64,000 nt of DNA, taken from assembly GCA_006384855.1 (NCBI GenBank), contig VCJN01001941.1, positions 1 through 64,000 on the forward strand, read 5' to 3'. The notes below the pieces were generated by a model. That model had not been told where the DNA came from. It saw nothing but the letters and a program-made list of their open reading frames with translations, and searched no databases. The number at the start of each line of letters is the position of its first letter. Positions within the stretch are counted from its first letter, which is position 1. A program made the position numbers and the translations under genes. This DNA is from Tetraselmis striata. Taxonomy: Eukaryota; Chlorophyta; Chlorodendrophyceae; Chlorodendrales; Chlorodendraceae. Shown here in pieces: positions 11,132 to 23,899 of the stretch.

Positions 11132-12189
11132 TCGGCATGTAGAGAGTGCACGATGTAATGGTCGGCCAGCCGCATTGGGGGTGGAAGCGGGCTGTCCTGG
11201 GGGGGGGGGGGGGGGGGGGGTTAAGTGACACAAGTGGCCCCTACATATGCGAATGAGGCGGCCCGGTTGTGCCTCATACCAGCACTGGGGGATCACGACA
11301 AGGAGCTGATCCCATCACATACGACGCCGCGGTAAGCCTCTCGTTAACTGCTGATGTCGACATGTACGATGCTTCTGCCGCTCATAAACAACTGGAGGTT
11401 ACGCTTCTGGCCTGTGACACTGACAATCGTGTAACACTGCCACAACCAAGGGGGCGCTACTTCATGGTTGCGGAGCCCATAACATGCTGTGCATACTGAG
11501 CCGGCACCCCCCTGACCCTTTTCAGCCGGCAACAAGCGGCACCCCGTGCATATGCTGCTCACTGTGAGATTTTCTTACTGTGAACACCCAACACCACAAC
11601 CTGTGCAAGGAGCAGCATAGCGAATACGTATTGCTGCTAAACTGTTTGCGATAGTAACCAGGCACCGAGATATTATTTTGCAAGCTTCGTCTCTGTGCCA
11701 GTACAATCGTACAAAAGATGGAGAGTAACTTCATCCTTTATTTTATCCGGATCAGACAATAAGCATAGGTAGCTACTATAGGGGGTACTGTTGTCTTTTT
11801 TTCCAAAAAAACTTCCGTAGGTGGACACAAGTCTGATACTAAGGGTTAGTCGCTATATGCTCTGTGAGAAAGAGCGGAATGATACCCAGTGCGCATCTGC
11901 CGCTGCTTCTGGTACTCGTACTCGAATAAGGTTTCGGGTATGGGCACATCAGCGCAGGTACTAGTAGCTAGACAACAATGCGCATTTTTATTGTCTATAC
12001 AATGAGCATAGTCAATGAGCATGAGCATACAATGAGCTTGAGTCGCTAGGCAACGCGCATATATAATGTCTGTACGTTGTCGATACAATGAGCGCTCATC
12101 CGTATGAAGTAACTTCAGTTGAATCGGCGATGCGTCGATTTTTCAGAAAATTTTAAAAGAACGGGTTCTATATCACTGGCCGACAGTTC
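11132..12189. other. Intergenic, no gene seen
   Basis: A TGTAA motif at about 11154 lies just past the stop of the TIR-WD40 gene and could be a polyadenylation signal of green-algal type. A poly-G run spans about 11199-11220. The stretch 11980-12090 carries repeated CAATGAGC and ATGAGCAT motifs. No coding feature is visible. Confidence 0.4.
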
Positions 12190-12310
12190 CATGAATTGCA
12201 TTGCCAGCGCTTTGAAGTTCCAGCAGCGAGCGTTTGCATTGCCAGCGCTTTGAAGTACCAGAGTTTTTCCATTACCAGCAGCGAGTAGCGAGTACCAGTA
12301 CCAGTACCAG
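12190..12310. repeat. Short direct repeats, GCGAGTA family
   Basis: GCATTGCCAGCGCTTTGAAG occurs twice (about 12198 and 12235). It is followed by a run ending CAGCGAGTAGCGAGTACCAG (within 12269-12310). The same 20-mer recurs near 14968-14990 and 16608-16630, on both sides of the satellite and at the end of the inverted-repeat element, so it is a dispersed local family. Confidence 0.6.
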
Positions 12311-12639
12311 CCACACTTCACGGCCGACTTTCCCAGTGTTAAGCGCAGTTCTGCCGTTAACTACGGTGGGACCCGTCTCCGCCCGCCGCCCGCCGCGCAG
12401 CGGGGGCGGGCGGGAGATCGGAGGACATGCTCGTGACAAAGCGTCGCGGCGGGCAGCCACCAGGCCGTCCGAGGTGTAGGAGACGGTGTGCTCGTGCCAC
12501 TGGCACGCTGGGGGTGGCGCGGGCGGGCGCGTGGTCGATGCCGCCTGGAGCCGCAGGCGTTGACTGCGCTGTCCGTGGTCGTCCCGGTTTTTTGATTTCA
12601 GGCAGTACTTTATGCAGTACTTCCGATGCCGGCGTCATT

Positions 12640-14741
12640 CCCACCCAGCCCACAGCCCCCTCCCGACCCCTCAGCCCAAGCCCCAACCCCACCCCCATCC
12701 CCGCGGCCACACCACCGCCGGCGCGCATCCCCGAGTCACCCGCGGCACCGTCCGAGGCAGCTTCACAGCACCTATCTTCGCCCGTCGGTCCGCACTTCAC
12801 GGTGATGACTCCGCATGCGCGCCGCCCGCCATGGTCCAAGCCGCACCCCTCCGCCCCCCTTTCCCCAACCACACCCGCTCCCCTCCCCCTCCCCGCGGCC
12901 ACACCACCGCCGGCGCGCATCCCCGAGACACCCGCGGCACCGTCCGAGGCAGCTTCACAGCACCTATCTTCGCCCGTCGGTCCGCACTTCACGGTGATGA
13001 CTCCGCATGCGCGCCGCCCGCCATGGTCCAAGCCGCACCCCTCCGCCCCCCTTTCCCCCAACCACACCCGCTCCCCTCCCCCTCCCCGCAGCCACACCAC
13101 CGCCGGCGCGCATCCCCGAGTCACCCGCGGCACCGTCCGAAGCAGCTTCACAGCACCTATCTTCGCCCGTCGGTCCGCACTTCACGGTGATGACTCCGCG
13201 TGCGCGCCGCCCGCCATGGTCCAAGCCGCACCCCTCCGCCCCCCTTTCCCCAACCACACCCGCTCCCCTCCCCATCCCCGCAGCCACACCACCGCCGGCG
13301 CGCATCCCCGAGTCACCCGCGGCACCGTCCGAGGCAGCTTCACAGCACCTATCTTCGCCCGTCGGTCCGCACTTCACGGTGATGACCCCGCGTGCGCGCC
13401 GCCCGCCATGGTCCAAGCCGCACCCCTCCGCCCCCCTTTCCCCAACCACACCCGCTCCCCTCCCCATCCCCGCAGCCACACCACCGCCGGCGCGCATCCC
13501 CGAGACACCCGCGGCACCGTCCGAGGCAGCTTCACAGCACCTATCTTCGCCCGTCGGTCCGCACTTCACGGTGATGACTCCGCATGCGCGCCGCCCGCCA
13601 TGGTCCAAGCCGCACCCCTCCGCCCCCCTTTCCCCCAACCACACCCGCTCCCCTCCCCATCCCCGCAGCCACACCACCGCCGGCGCGCATCCCCGAGACA
13701 CCCGCGGCACCGTCCGAGGCAGCTTCACAGCACCTATCTTCGCCCGTCGGTCCGCACTTCACGGTGATGACTCCGCGTGCGCGCCGCCCGCCATGGTCCA
13801 AGCCGCACCCCTCCGCCCCCCTTTCCCCAACCACACCCGCTCCCCTCCCCATCCCCGCAGCCACACCACCGCCGGCGCGATCCCCGAGACACCCGCGGCA
13901 CCGTCCGAGGCAGCTTCACAACACCTATCTTCGCCTGTCGGTCCGCACTTCACGGTGATGACTCCGCGTGCGTGCCGCCCACCATGGTCCAAGCCGCACT
14001 CCTCCGCCCCCCTTTCCCCAACCACACCCGCTCCCCTCCCCATCCCCGCAGCCACACCACCGCCGGCGCGCATCCCCGAGTCACCCGCGGCACCGTCCGA
14101 GGCAGCTTCACACCAATCTTCGTCCGTCGGTGCGCACTTCACGGTGATGACTATGCATGCGCGCCGCCCGCCATGGTCCAAGCCGCACCCCTCCGCCCCC
14201 CGTTCCCCAACCACACCCGCTCCCCTCCCCATCCCCGCAGCCACACCACCGCCGGCGTGCATCCCCGAGTCACCCGCGGCACCGTCCGAGGCAGCTTCAC
14301 AGCACCTATCTTCGCCCGTCGGTCCGCACTTCGCGGTGATGACTCCGCATGCGCGCCGCCCGCCATGGTCCAAGCCGCACCCCTCCGCCCCCCTTTCCCC
14401 AACCACACCCGCTCCCCTCCCCATCCCCGCAGCCACACCACCGCCGGCGCGCATCCCCGAGTCACCCGCGGCACCGTCCGAGGCAGCTTCACAGCACCTA
14501 TCTTCGCCCGTCGGTCCGCACTTCACGGTGATGACTCCGCATGCGCGCCGCCCGCCATGGTCCAAGCCGCACCCCTCCGCCCCCCTTTCCCCAACCACAC
14601 CCGCTCCCCTCCCCATCCCCGCAGCCACACCACCGCCGGCGCGTATCCCCGAGTCACGCGCAGCACCGTCCGAGGCAGCTTCACAGCACCTATCTTCGCC
14701 CGTCGGTCCGCACTTCACGGTGATGACTCCGCATGCGCGCC
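12640..14741. repeat. 192-bp satellite, about 11 copies
   Basis: Landmarks such as CGCCCGCCATGGTCCAAGCC recur at intervals of 192 or 193 bp (about 12823, 13015, 13208, 13400, 13592, 13785 and so on to 14549). The first copy is degenerate and the array stops abruptly near 14741. The unit is very C-rich on the plus strand. One copy lacks a few bases near 14112, and one has a short deletion near 13879. Long ORFs run through it on both strands because 192 is a multiple of three and the DNA is GC-rich. I treat it as non-coding. Confidence 0.9.
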
Positions 14742-15279
14742 TGCGCGCAGCGGTGTGGGTCGCCCCGCCAACTCCACAAGACTCAAGACATGAAGACGGA
14801 GGCGGTGCTCATTCTCGCGTCGGCTTCAGGCAGCTTTATTGAAGTTGCCCGTGACGTTGTACTACGCGGTAGGCTTTTGTTGCTTACGCTTTTGTAATTC
14901 AAACCAGCAGTTCTGGGGAACTGCCCTTTTTGTAATTCACACCAGTACCAGCAGTACCAGCAGCGAGTAGCGAGTACCAGTACCAGCAGCGAGCGTTCCC
15001 ATTGCGAGTAGCGCTTTGAAGTACAGTGACAACACCCGTACAGTAAATACCCGTCTAGTAAACACACCTGTACTGTAAAGGGAGGGGGGGACGGATTCCT
15101 TAACACCGGGGAACACACCCGTATTATAAAATTTTATTTATTACATCAGGGCTTTCAGAAATGCGCATAATAATAAAGATACCCCTGTATTAGAGATACC
15201 CGTATTCTAAAGGGGGGGGGGGGGGGGGGGGGGGGGGCACAATAGCTCTCAACATACCGGTATAGTAAATCCCAGTACT

Positions 15280-15864
15280 TTACGACACTTTCCGCTCCTG
15301 AGTCCTTACGGACGACGCGCGGCGCGGCCGGCCAATAAGGATATACAGCGCAGGAATAATGGTTGTCGTAGTGCCCGAGTGTAATTCACTCGAGCCTCGT
15401 ACAAAAAAGAAGTCGGTTCCATCGATAGTCACACAGTCGAACAGATTCAGGTCAGCCGGATTCATCGTGATCCCGGTTTCAGTTTGCAGCATACGTACTG
15501 CGAGTTCGCGAACTGACAGGTCGATAAGCGTCGAGGTCCCACAGGGCAGAAAAGCAGTGTTATTATGATTCGGTTCAACAGTCATCATAATGTCACGCTC
15601 AGCACTAGCTCTAGTGCCTGAAGTAACAATCACAGATGTTGTGACACCGCAGTCGAAGGGTAGCTTATTGTCTGCGTCCCGCTCTCGAGCCGCCAGTTGT
15701 GCGCGCGAAAACTTACGCCTCATCACGTCACTCATACAACAAACGAGGAGTACTTGCAGTGGAAGACTTGAAGAATCTAGAGCTAACACCAGGCTCCGAA
15801 ACCAGTGCGGCAGTCTCAGCCGGTTTATGTACGAAGGTACTGTACTGCGGTCTGCAGAACACAC
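15280..15864 (-). CDS. ORF inside the inverted-repeat element, weakly Nudix-like
   Basis: The 194-residue ORF has a central segment, RELAVRMLQTETGI, followed by MNPADLNLF and DGTDFFFVRG, that resembles the order of a Nudix box and the strand after it (RELxEETG, then a PxxL strand). The first glutamate of the box and one catalytic glutamate are replaced, so if the similarity is real the enzyme would probably be inactive. The Met at about 15732 (MSDVMRRK) may be the better start. It could equally be an unrelated element-encoded protein. Confidence 0.35.
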   Translation of the reverse strand: MCSADRSTVPSYINRLRLPHWFRSLVLALDSSSLPLQVLLVCCMSDVMRRKFSRAQLAARERDADNKLPFDCGVTTSVIVTSGTRASAERDIMMTVEPNHNNTAFLPCGTSTLIDLSVRELAVRMLQTETGITMNPADLNLFDCVTIDGTDFFFVRGSSELHSGTTTTIIPALYILIGRPRRASSVRTQERKVS

Positions 15865-16026
15865 CTCTGTCCCGTGCAGGCGGCGCGGCGGGCCCGCGGC
15901 TGGCCGCTGGTGTCACGTAGGCCCGTTGATCTTGCCGCTTGTGGGCTCCATCGGCTGAACAGTAGGGCAACCCGCCTGTTGGCCTCATTCTAATCTAGCG
16001 CCTGCGTTGCGCTGCCTTGCAGCACC

Positions 16027-16311
16027 GTGGCGCACGCCGACGCAACAAAGCTATGTGCGTATGGCGAGCATTGCAAGTTTGTTGGACGCGATGGTGGGCA
16101 GCCTAACCTCGTGGCATGTGGCGCGTCGGGATGTGCGAATATACTGCACCACATGTGCCAGGGCGAGTACGAGGCGGATTTTCCCGACTTGTTCGCCGAC
16201 TTTGGGTTGAGCAAGCGCTGCCTCCCTCCTAACACGAGAGGTTCGGGGCAAAGCGCTTGCTCCTGGTGCTACTACACATGTAGGGAGACCGCCCCTGGGT
16301 CGCCTCGTTGA
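16027..16311 (+). CDS. Cys/His-rich zinc-binding fragment inside the element
   Basis: The frame shows LCAYGEHC, then NLVACGASGCANILHHMCQG, then a later CSWCYYTC. This C-x4-C, C-x4-C, H-H-x-C, C-x2-C spacing resembles PHD- or BED-like zinc modules found in element-encoded proteins. There is no ATG at its left end; an AG acceptor (CTTGCAG) lies just upstream near 16021, so it may be an internal exon. Function is unknown. Confidence 0.35.
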   Translation: MAHADATKLCAYGEHCKFVGRDGGQPNLVACGASGCANILHHMCQGEYEADFPDLFADFGLSKRCLPPNTRGSGQSACSWCYYTCRETAPGSPR

Positions 16312-16575
16312 GTTCGCAGGCTCGTTTTTGTCCCCCTCTCGTCGAGCGAGCTTGAGCATGGGGAGCTGCTCGCCAACCGTGCCTTGTCGCCCACAGCATA
16401 CGCAACATGAAGCCATTTGCACACCGCTATACTAAACAATACACCTATATGGTAAATATTTACTATAAGGGTGTGACCATGGGAGGGATATAGTAAATAC
16501 CCCTATTATACTCACACATGTATAGTAAAAGGGAGGGGGGGGGACCCAACATTTACTACACGGGTGTTGTCACTG

Positions 16576-17039
16576 TAGTCGCTACCAGAGCTTTTTTTTC
16601 CATTACCAGCAGCGAGTAGCGAGTACCAGTACCAGTACCTCCCAACCGTGAGATCGTAATCGGACGGCTGTGTAATTCAGGACCGTGGGCGGGCGGGCGG
16701 GGCGGGTGGGTGGATTATAGTACTTTGTAGTACATGCCAGTAGATAAGTAGCGCTTTAGTCATGCACCTATAGGCCCGATCCGCTGCACCATACGGGTAC
16801 CCGTACGGCAATAAAGCTCACCGCCAAAAAATCGACGCTTCGCTGGATAATGTGTACTTGACATCCCCGCAAGCATCATCAAGCAGTCACTGGCAACAAA
16901 GAACAACTAGCCCAGCATGCCTTTTAACTCGTACCGCTATACTGTGGTGACAAGCCCATGTCAAATTTCAAACCATAGTTAGTATGATATGACTAGTGAG
17001 AGGGCTAAGTTTTTCCACTGCAGGAACCCAAAGGTGGGT

Positions 17040-17074
<35 letters not shown>

Positions 17075-17089
17075 CTATGAAGGTGACCA
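16576..17089. other. Intergenic with 31-base poly-G run
   Basis: This stretch contains the motif TAGTCGCTA at 16576, the GCGAGTA repeat near 16608-16640 and an uninterrupted G run at about 17040-17070. It contains no coding signal. Confidence 0.5.
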
Positions 17090-19525
17090 CTACGCAGCAC
17101 CATGTAAGCCCCAGTCCAGCAGGCCCAGTAGCATTGGCAGCATGCCCCGGATGGTGTCAGCAGGCACCACGGGCACTTGGGACGCTTGCAGCGCGAGGAA
17201 GGTACGGCGCGCGGCGATCAACTGCTCACGGTTGCAGCCATTCATGGCGCCCTCCATGGTACCAGCCTCGGTCGCCCACTGCACCAGCTTGATCATTGCC
17301 GTTGCAGGGCTCATAGCTGGCACGCATTGCGCGGTAATGAAGAGCATGCCATGATGCTCCTCCAGAGAGGTCTGCATCCCGGACTGCACTGCTTGACGCT
17401 GTGAGGCGTCCAACGCGCCCAGTGGTGCAAGCGGGGCGCGCATCGGAGCCTGTGCAACCGGCAGCTCGCCCAGAGCAGCCACCATGGCAAGCATCAGCCC
17501 GCCGATCACCCCATCCAGGACTACGCGAGAGCAGGCACGACAGCGCCTCTGCGCCGCGCATCCGGCACGTTGCGTGCTCCTGCCGACTGTCCGCCAGTGC
17601 AGCCAGCAGCGCCGACACCAGCCCAGGCGTGTTGACCATGGGCGCCTTGTTCCGTTTGTGCACTGCCAGCTCCATGAGGCATAGCAGCGCCATCTCGCGC
17701 AAGAAGGCCTTATGGGAGCCGTCCGCAAGTTTCACCACCGGGGGAAGCTGCGTGTGCAGGGATGTGTGGGGTATGCTGTCAGTGTAGAAAACACATCGCT
17801 AAGGGTCAGGCCCATACCAGTTGGAGACGCTTCTGGTGGCACATCGCATGTTTGGAGTAGAAAAAACAATGTTGACGAAAAGATGAACAGGAGTCACTGA
17901 CACAGTGTAAGTACTGTGAATATGGTGCAATATAATTTGTACATGGAGGTGGTGAGGATGAGGAAGAGAGAGGGGAGGGGGGGGGGGGGGGGATATATTC
18001 AGCGATGCAACTGAAAAGCGCCTTTTCCATCGGTGAGCAAATTATATCCATGAATACGCGCAATCGGTGATCCATTGCCAGGGAAAACAAGCCCTGTGTT
18101 CAATAGTTTGCTGGACTGCACATGGGAGCCAAAAATATTTCGGGGCGTATACAAGAAAGCATCCCCCAAAGACACAAATCGGTGAGCACCTGTAGCGGTA
18201 CAAAGTGCGAATATTTGTGCACTCATGAGGGTGGGAAACCGACATAAGGGGCGATTAAGGAAGGGGGAAGGCGGCACAGTGGATGTGCAATTGAATAGAA
18301 GGCAGGTACATGGAAGTGCTTCGCACCGCGCCGGCCTTGACAACTGAACGCATCGTGTCATCATCGGTGCAGTACGGTGCCAGCATCAGCACAGTCCGCA
18401 CATGCGATTCACCCACCGCGCCCGTCATCTGCCTCACCAACTGCTCTAGTACTTTGGCAGTCTCATCGTCCGCGGACTCAGAGCCCTCGCCGGGCATGTG
18501 GCCGTGACGGCGCTTGTAAAGCTCAAACCCCTCATTCCCTGCCACCATCTCCGACCCAATCTCCTTCTCAATCTCTTGCTTTGACCGGTCCAGAGCCGCC
18601 GACCTCGCCCGCTGTGCTGCTTCATACACCTCCGTTATGTCTACCTCCTTCGGAGCAGCATTGTCCGGCTGCTGCAGCACTCGCAGTGCCGGCTGCTCCA
18701 TCTTGGCCTCCTCTAGGAGCGTGCTCAGGCGAGCCAACCCCTTTTCGTTAAGGGGGGCTGAAGGGGTCCCAGTGCTAGAGGGCTTTGCGGGCGATAGGAA
18801 TGCCGCCATTAGGCGGCGCGCGTCCGCCAGAGGCACCATCGCTTTCAGCTCTCCCCGGCCGTTGCTTGAGGTGCTGCCTGAGGAGCATCAAATCCACAAT
18901 CAATGAGCTGGGCTGCCAGCTATGATGTGCAACCATGCTGCAATTCCCTCTGATTTGCGACTTGAAACGGGATCAAGAGGAATAGACTCTTGAAGTACTG
19001 CCTTGGTGGTGGTGATTGAAGGGGGGGGGGGGAGGGGGAGACGTGCTGCCTAGAGGGCCCTCCGAAAAGGCTTCCGCAATGCCCGGCACTGTTGTTATGG
19101 CACATAAAGCAATTCCCAGATTAGCACTCCCTGAAAAGGATTGGTCCCAGGCGCGGAACCTTGGTCAGTGCCGCTGCGGCTGCGGCTGCGATCGCGCATC
19201 CCCTTTAGCTCCTCGCAGACTGCCTTGTGGCCACCCTGCTTCCAGTCCAGCTTCTGGCAGCAGCTGCTGCAATAGCGTACCATTTTGCAGCCGCCACAGC
19301 TGCGCAGCGCCGCGGAAGCGCCGGCCTCCTTGGCATTGCACATGGAGCAGCGCCGGTCGTGCGTCGTCTCGCCCGCCTTGGCGTTCTCCCCCACACCTCG
19401 AACTTTGCCGCCGACTCTCCTGGCCCAAGCTTGCTCTTCATGAAGTCCCTCACCTTGTCGATGCGCTGTGCGCCGTCCTCTTGCTTCATGGCCGCCACGC
19501 CCAGCCCGTCCATCATCACGGACAT
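17090..19525 (-). CDS. MYND zinc-finger / ARM-repeat protein, frame broken twice
   Basis: The exons are about 19525-19160, 18877-18327 and 17747-17090, with matching splice phases. Exon 1 carries a MYND finger (RRCSMCNAKEAG, SCGGCKMVRYCSSCC, WKQGGHKAVC) with all expected Cys and His. Exon 2 is a charged helical linker running into an ARM-like helix pair that continues across the intron (VVKAGA then LPPVVKLADGSHKAFLREMA). The tail is helical and ends GLLDWGLHGAA. MYND-ARM proteins are protein-interaction scaffolds. Two single-base frame changes interrupt the model, one at a five-base homopolymer near 19388 (before the MYND) and one near 17525. They may be assembly errors or mean a pseudogene. 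The true start may lie in an unseen upstream exon. Confidence 0.65.
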
Positions 19526-20504
19526 GATCGCCTGGATAGGCGCCAGCCATATGCAGAGTTAAGCCAGCCCTTCCCCGACACGCCGAGACAATGGCGCCCC
19601 CCCTTTGCCATGTCGGCACCCCCCCCCCCCCCCCCCCCCTTGCCCGCCCGCCTGCCAGCGAAACCCGACGGGGCTAACGAGGCGCTTACGACGGGTTTGG
19701 CCAACAGCGACTGTTTAGGTTTATTACCAGTAAACGACGCCTTATTTTATCACGGGTCCCGCCTACGAGGGCATCTTGTTGTGTGGCAGTCAACACGAGA
19801 CCGATGCGGTCCTATGTGTCGGATAGAGATATGCAGCATAGAGAACAAAGCCCGGCCGTAATCTCTCGCTCGGGAGACGCCCCTAGCCATGACACACGAC
19901 GGCCAGCAACGGATGGCGACAAACCGCGGCACACTGAGCATAGCTGCGTGGTGAGTTGCGCCGCGTGGACCGGACCCGGACGCCGGGCGCCGGTGTTCGT
20001 CCGTCGTCGGACGCCGGACGACCGTCCCCCGTCCGCCTCGCCGCCCGTCCGTCGACGGACGCCGGACCCCGGGTCGGCGGGTCGGGGGTCGCGGGGCTGT
20101 ACAATGTCGCGACCACTTCGATTGATCCTTGCGGCTCTGGATTCCACACTCAAGCAACGGTTCTACTTGTGTAATAATTGATGGGTTGATTAGGCCAGTG
20201 AGAGGTAGCGACTAATTGTCGGTTTTAGGGTCCTTTTCTGGCCGAAATCGGAGGGGGGGGCGGGGGGGGGGGGGGGGGGGAGGGAGATTTATTCAGTGTA
20301 ACCCCGACAATTGTGAAGCCAGTACATAGGCAATACTTCCCCAACCGTACTGCAAGTCTACAACCGGGCCAAATATTGCAAATATGCCTGTTGGTTACAT
20401 GGCCAACTTGTTGTGCGCACACTCGCGCATAGAAGTGTGGGTATGTACGCGCCGCCACCGCCACGCCGCTGCATGCAGCTGCATGCATACCTGCCGGACT
20501 GCCG
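19526..20504. other. Intergenic; poly-C, poly-G and CGG-rich direct repeats
   Basis: Poly-C spans about 19619-19639 and G-rich DNA about 20252-20280. A pair of CGTCCGTCG(T/A)CGGACGCCGG copies lies near 19999 and 20048 in a CpG-rich patch. TAGCGACTA is at 20206. No gene was recognised. Confidence 0.45.
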
Positions 20505-20903
20505 GTGCGCAACCCTGAGCAGCAAACACCATTACACCAACCTGTGCCAGTTCCTAGCGCCGGAGGTAGGGTCCGTAAGCGGCCGCGTCGTCGAGCTGGT
20601 ACCAACGGCGCGATGGCAAGCAACGCCAACTGCATTGCAAAAGTGGGCGTGACCTGGGATGGCATGCTACTCGGTGGGCGGGCAGCGCTGCATGTCTTTG
20701 ACGAGCACAGGCTACAAGCACACACTTGCTATGAGCTGATGCGGCATGTGGCGAAGGAAATAGACCCGGAGTTGTCCTTTGATCTTGTGGAGCAAGTGAC
20801 GATGGTGTGCGTGGAGCACGAGGACATAGTCAAAGGCTCCTCGCGAAAGCGACGGCGGCCCTCGGCCATCCCTAAACTGAACAAACAGGCGCGTACAACC
20901 TAA
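20505..20903 (+). CDS. Hypothetical small ORF, 132 codons
   Basis: I do not recognise it. The C-terminal two thirds look protein-like, with an amphipathic stretch (HTCYELMRHVAKEIDPELSF) and a basic nuclear-signal-like tail (SSRKRRRPSAIPKLNKQ). The N-terminal third is Pro/Arg-rich and may not be coding. It could be the last exon of a longer gene. Confidence 0.3.
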   Translation: MRNPEQQTPLHQPVPVPSAGGRVRKRPRRRAGTNGAMASNANCIAKVGVTWDGMLLGGRAALHVFDEHRLQAHTCYELMRHVAKEIDPELSFDLVEQVTMVCVEHEDIVKGSSRKRRRPSAIPKLNKQARTT

Positions 20904-21054
20904 CGTGGTTTGCGTGCAAGCAGTAGGGTGTACAGTACTTAAATAGAACATCACCCAGCTACATAATTTCTGGAGGGGGAGGGGGGGGGCAAATCAGAGG
21001 GGGGAGGGACCTAAAACCGACAATGAAATCTCACTACACGGGAGTTGAGGACCT

Positions 21055-22980
<1,926 letters not shown>

Positions 22981-23213
22981 TGTCCTTTTTGGTGATTTCC
23001 TGATATCGCCTTCTGCTGCTAGCTCATGTAATTATGACACTGGCCGGTGTAGCGACTAGAGTCCGGCGAAGGCAAAGTACAACTACGGGCGGCAGGCAGG
23101 GGGGCGAGCCGGCGGGGGCAAGGGGGGAAGCCTATCTAATGTGGCCGGGTTGCACATTATGATACAATTACGCACCCGAGTATTTCCCACTGCCCGCCGA
23201 TTGGCCCGGATTC

Positions 23214-23615
23214 ATGCCATGCCTGAGCGGTTCCTTGAACACTGCCCTGCATGTATGTGGCGGAGGTGAATCTGAGACTATCGAACATATGTTGGTGGAG
23301 TGCCCGCGGTGGGGGTATCACCGTCATAATTTTGGGTTGTTAGTTCCGGAGTTCAGGGATTTTATTAGTAGTCAGGTTATTGCGTCAACACATGATGAGG
23401 ACTTAACTGCCTTTATTTTGGGCGGGGTCCCCTCCTCCCTTCACGGCGCCCTGGATTTTACTGGGAATGGGAAAATTTGCCAGCTATGGCGTCGGGCCCT
23501 CCCTCACATTGCCTTTTTTGTTGCACATGTATCGCACTCCCGAAATTCTTTGCTCCGCGGGTTGGGGCTTGCCCCAACTCGCATTACTCGAATGGGCCGA
23601 CGCCCAAACGGGTAG
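23214..23615 (+). mobile_element. LINE tail fragment with zf-RVT-like zinc knuckle
   Basis: The ORF encodes HVCGGGESETIEHMLVECPR, matching the C-x2-C-x-H-x-C knuckle that ends many non-LTR reverse transcriptases, followed by about 90 residues of helical tail. The reverse-transcriptase core is not present upstream. It is on the strand opposite to the neighbouring LINE fragment and is a separate insertion or a rearranged piece. Confidence 0.6.
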
Positions 23616-23730
23616 GGCGGACCTTTCGGGGTCAGTGCCGGGTATTTTGATGGGAGTGTTTTAGACGGTGATCCAACAGTGTTGGAAATTCCGTCACTGG
23701 CCTTTAATTAGTCTTGCAGAATGCTTCGGC

Positions 23731-23880
23731 AATTTGATTTATGACTATAACGGAGCGTCGCCTACCCAGGGCTTTCCGTAACTGGATTGCTGCCTAAACG
23801 GCCTTCGTAGAGACGCTGCAAGGGTTTCACCAGGGGTAACCCTGGTTTCACTGGTGCCAGTCCTGTCCCGGGGGCGAAAA
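23731..23880 (-). repeat. Dispersed repeat, copy A
   Basis: Read on the minus strand this segment shares GGACAGGACTG, CACCAGTGAAACC, GAAACCCTTGCAGCG and TACGGAAAGCCCTG, in the same order, with 51978-52145. Its plus-strand left edge (CTTCGGCAATTTG, then ATGACTA) also matches 52203-52243 directly, which implies inverted ends. Confidence 0.6.
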
Positions 23881-23899
23881 AAAAGCCTATCTAATATAA

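Larger units (their letters stand above)
15024..16575. mobile_element. TA-flanked terminal-inverted-repeat DNA element, about 1.55 kb
   Basis: The left end CAGTGACAACACCCGT (15024) is matched by its reverse complement ACGGGTGTTGTCACTG at the right end (to 16575). The match extends to about 25 bases with two mismatches. TA dinucleotides flank both ends, as in Tc1/mariner-type insertions. Inside each end, many short copies of an ACCCGTATAGTAAA-like motif and a poly-G run (15212-15237) occur. Two weak ORFs lie inside on opposite strands. No DDE transposase was recognised, so it may be non-autonomous or of another TIR superfamily. Confidence 0.65.

Noticed and set aside
12640-14741. Regular spacing suggested a CRISPR array
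   Set aside because: The unit is 192 bp and nearly identical throughout with no unique spacers, and the sequence is eukaryotic.
12427-14842. Long ORFs (up to 611 codons) on both strands through the 192-bp repeat
   Set aside because: The same repeat is open in several frames on both strands, which follows from its GC-rich composition and a period divisible by three. The proteins are low-complexity and frame changes occur where copies are 193 bp.
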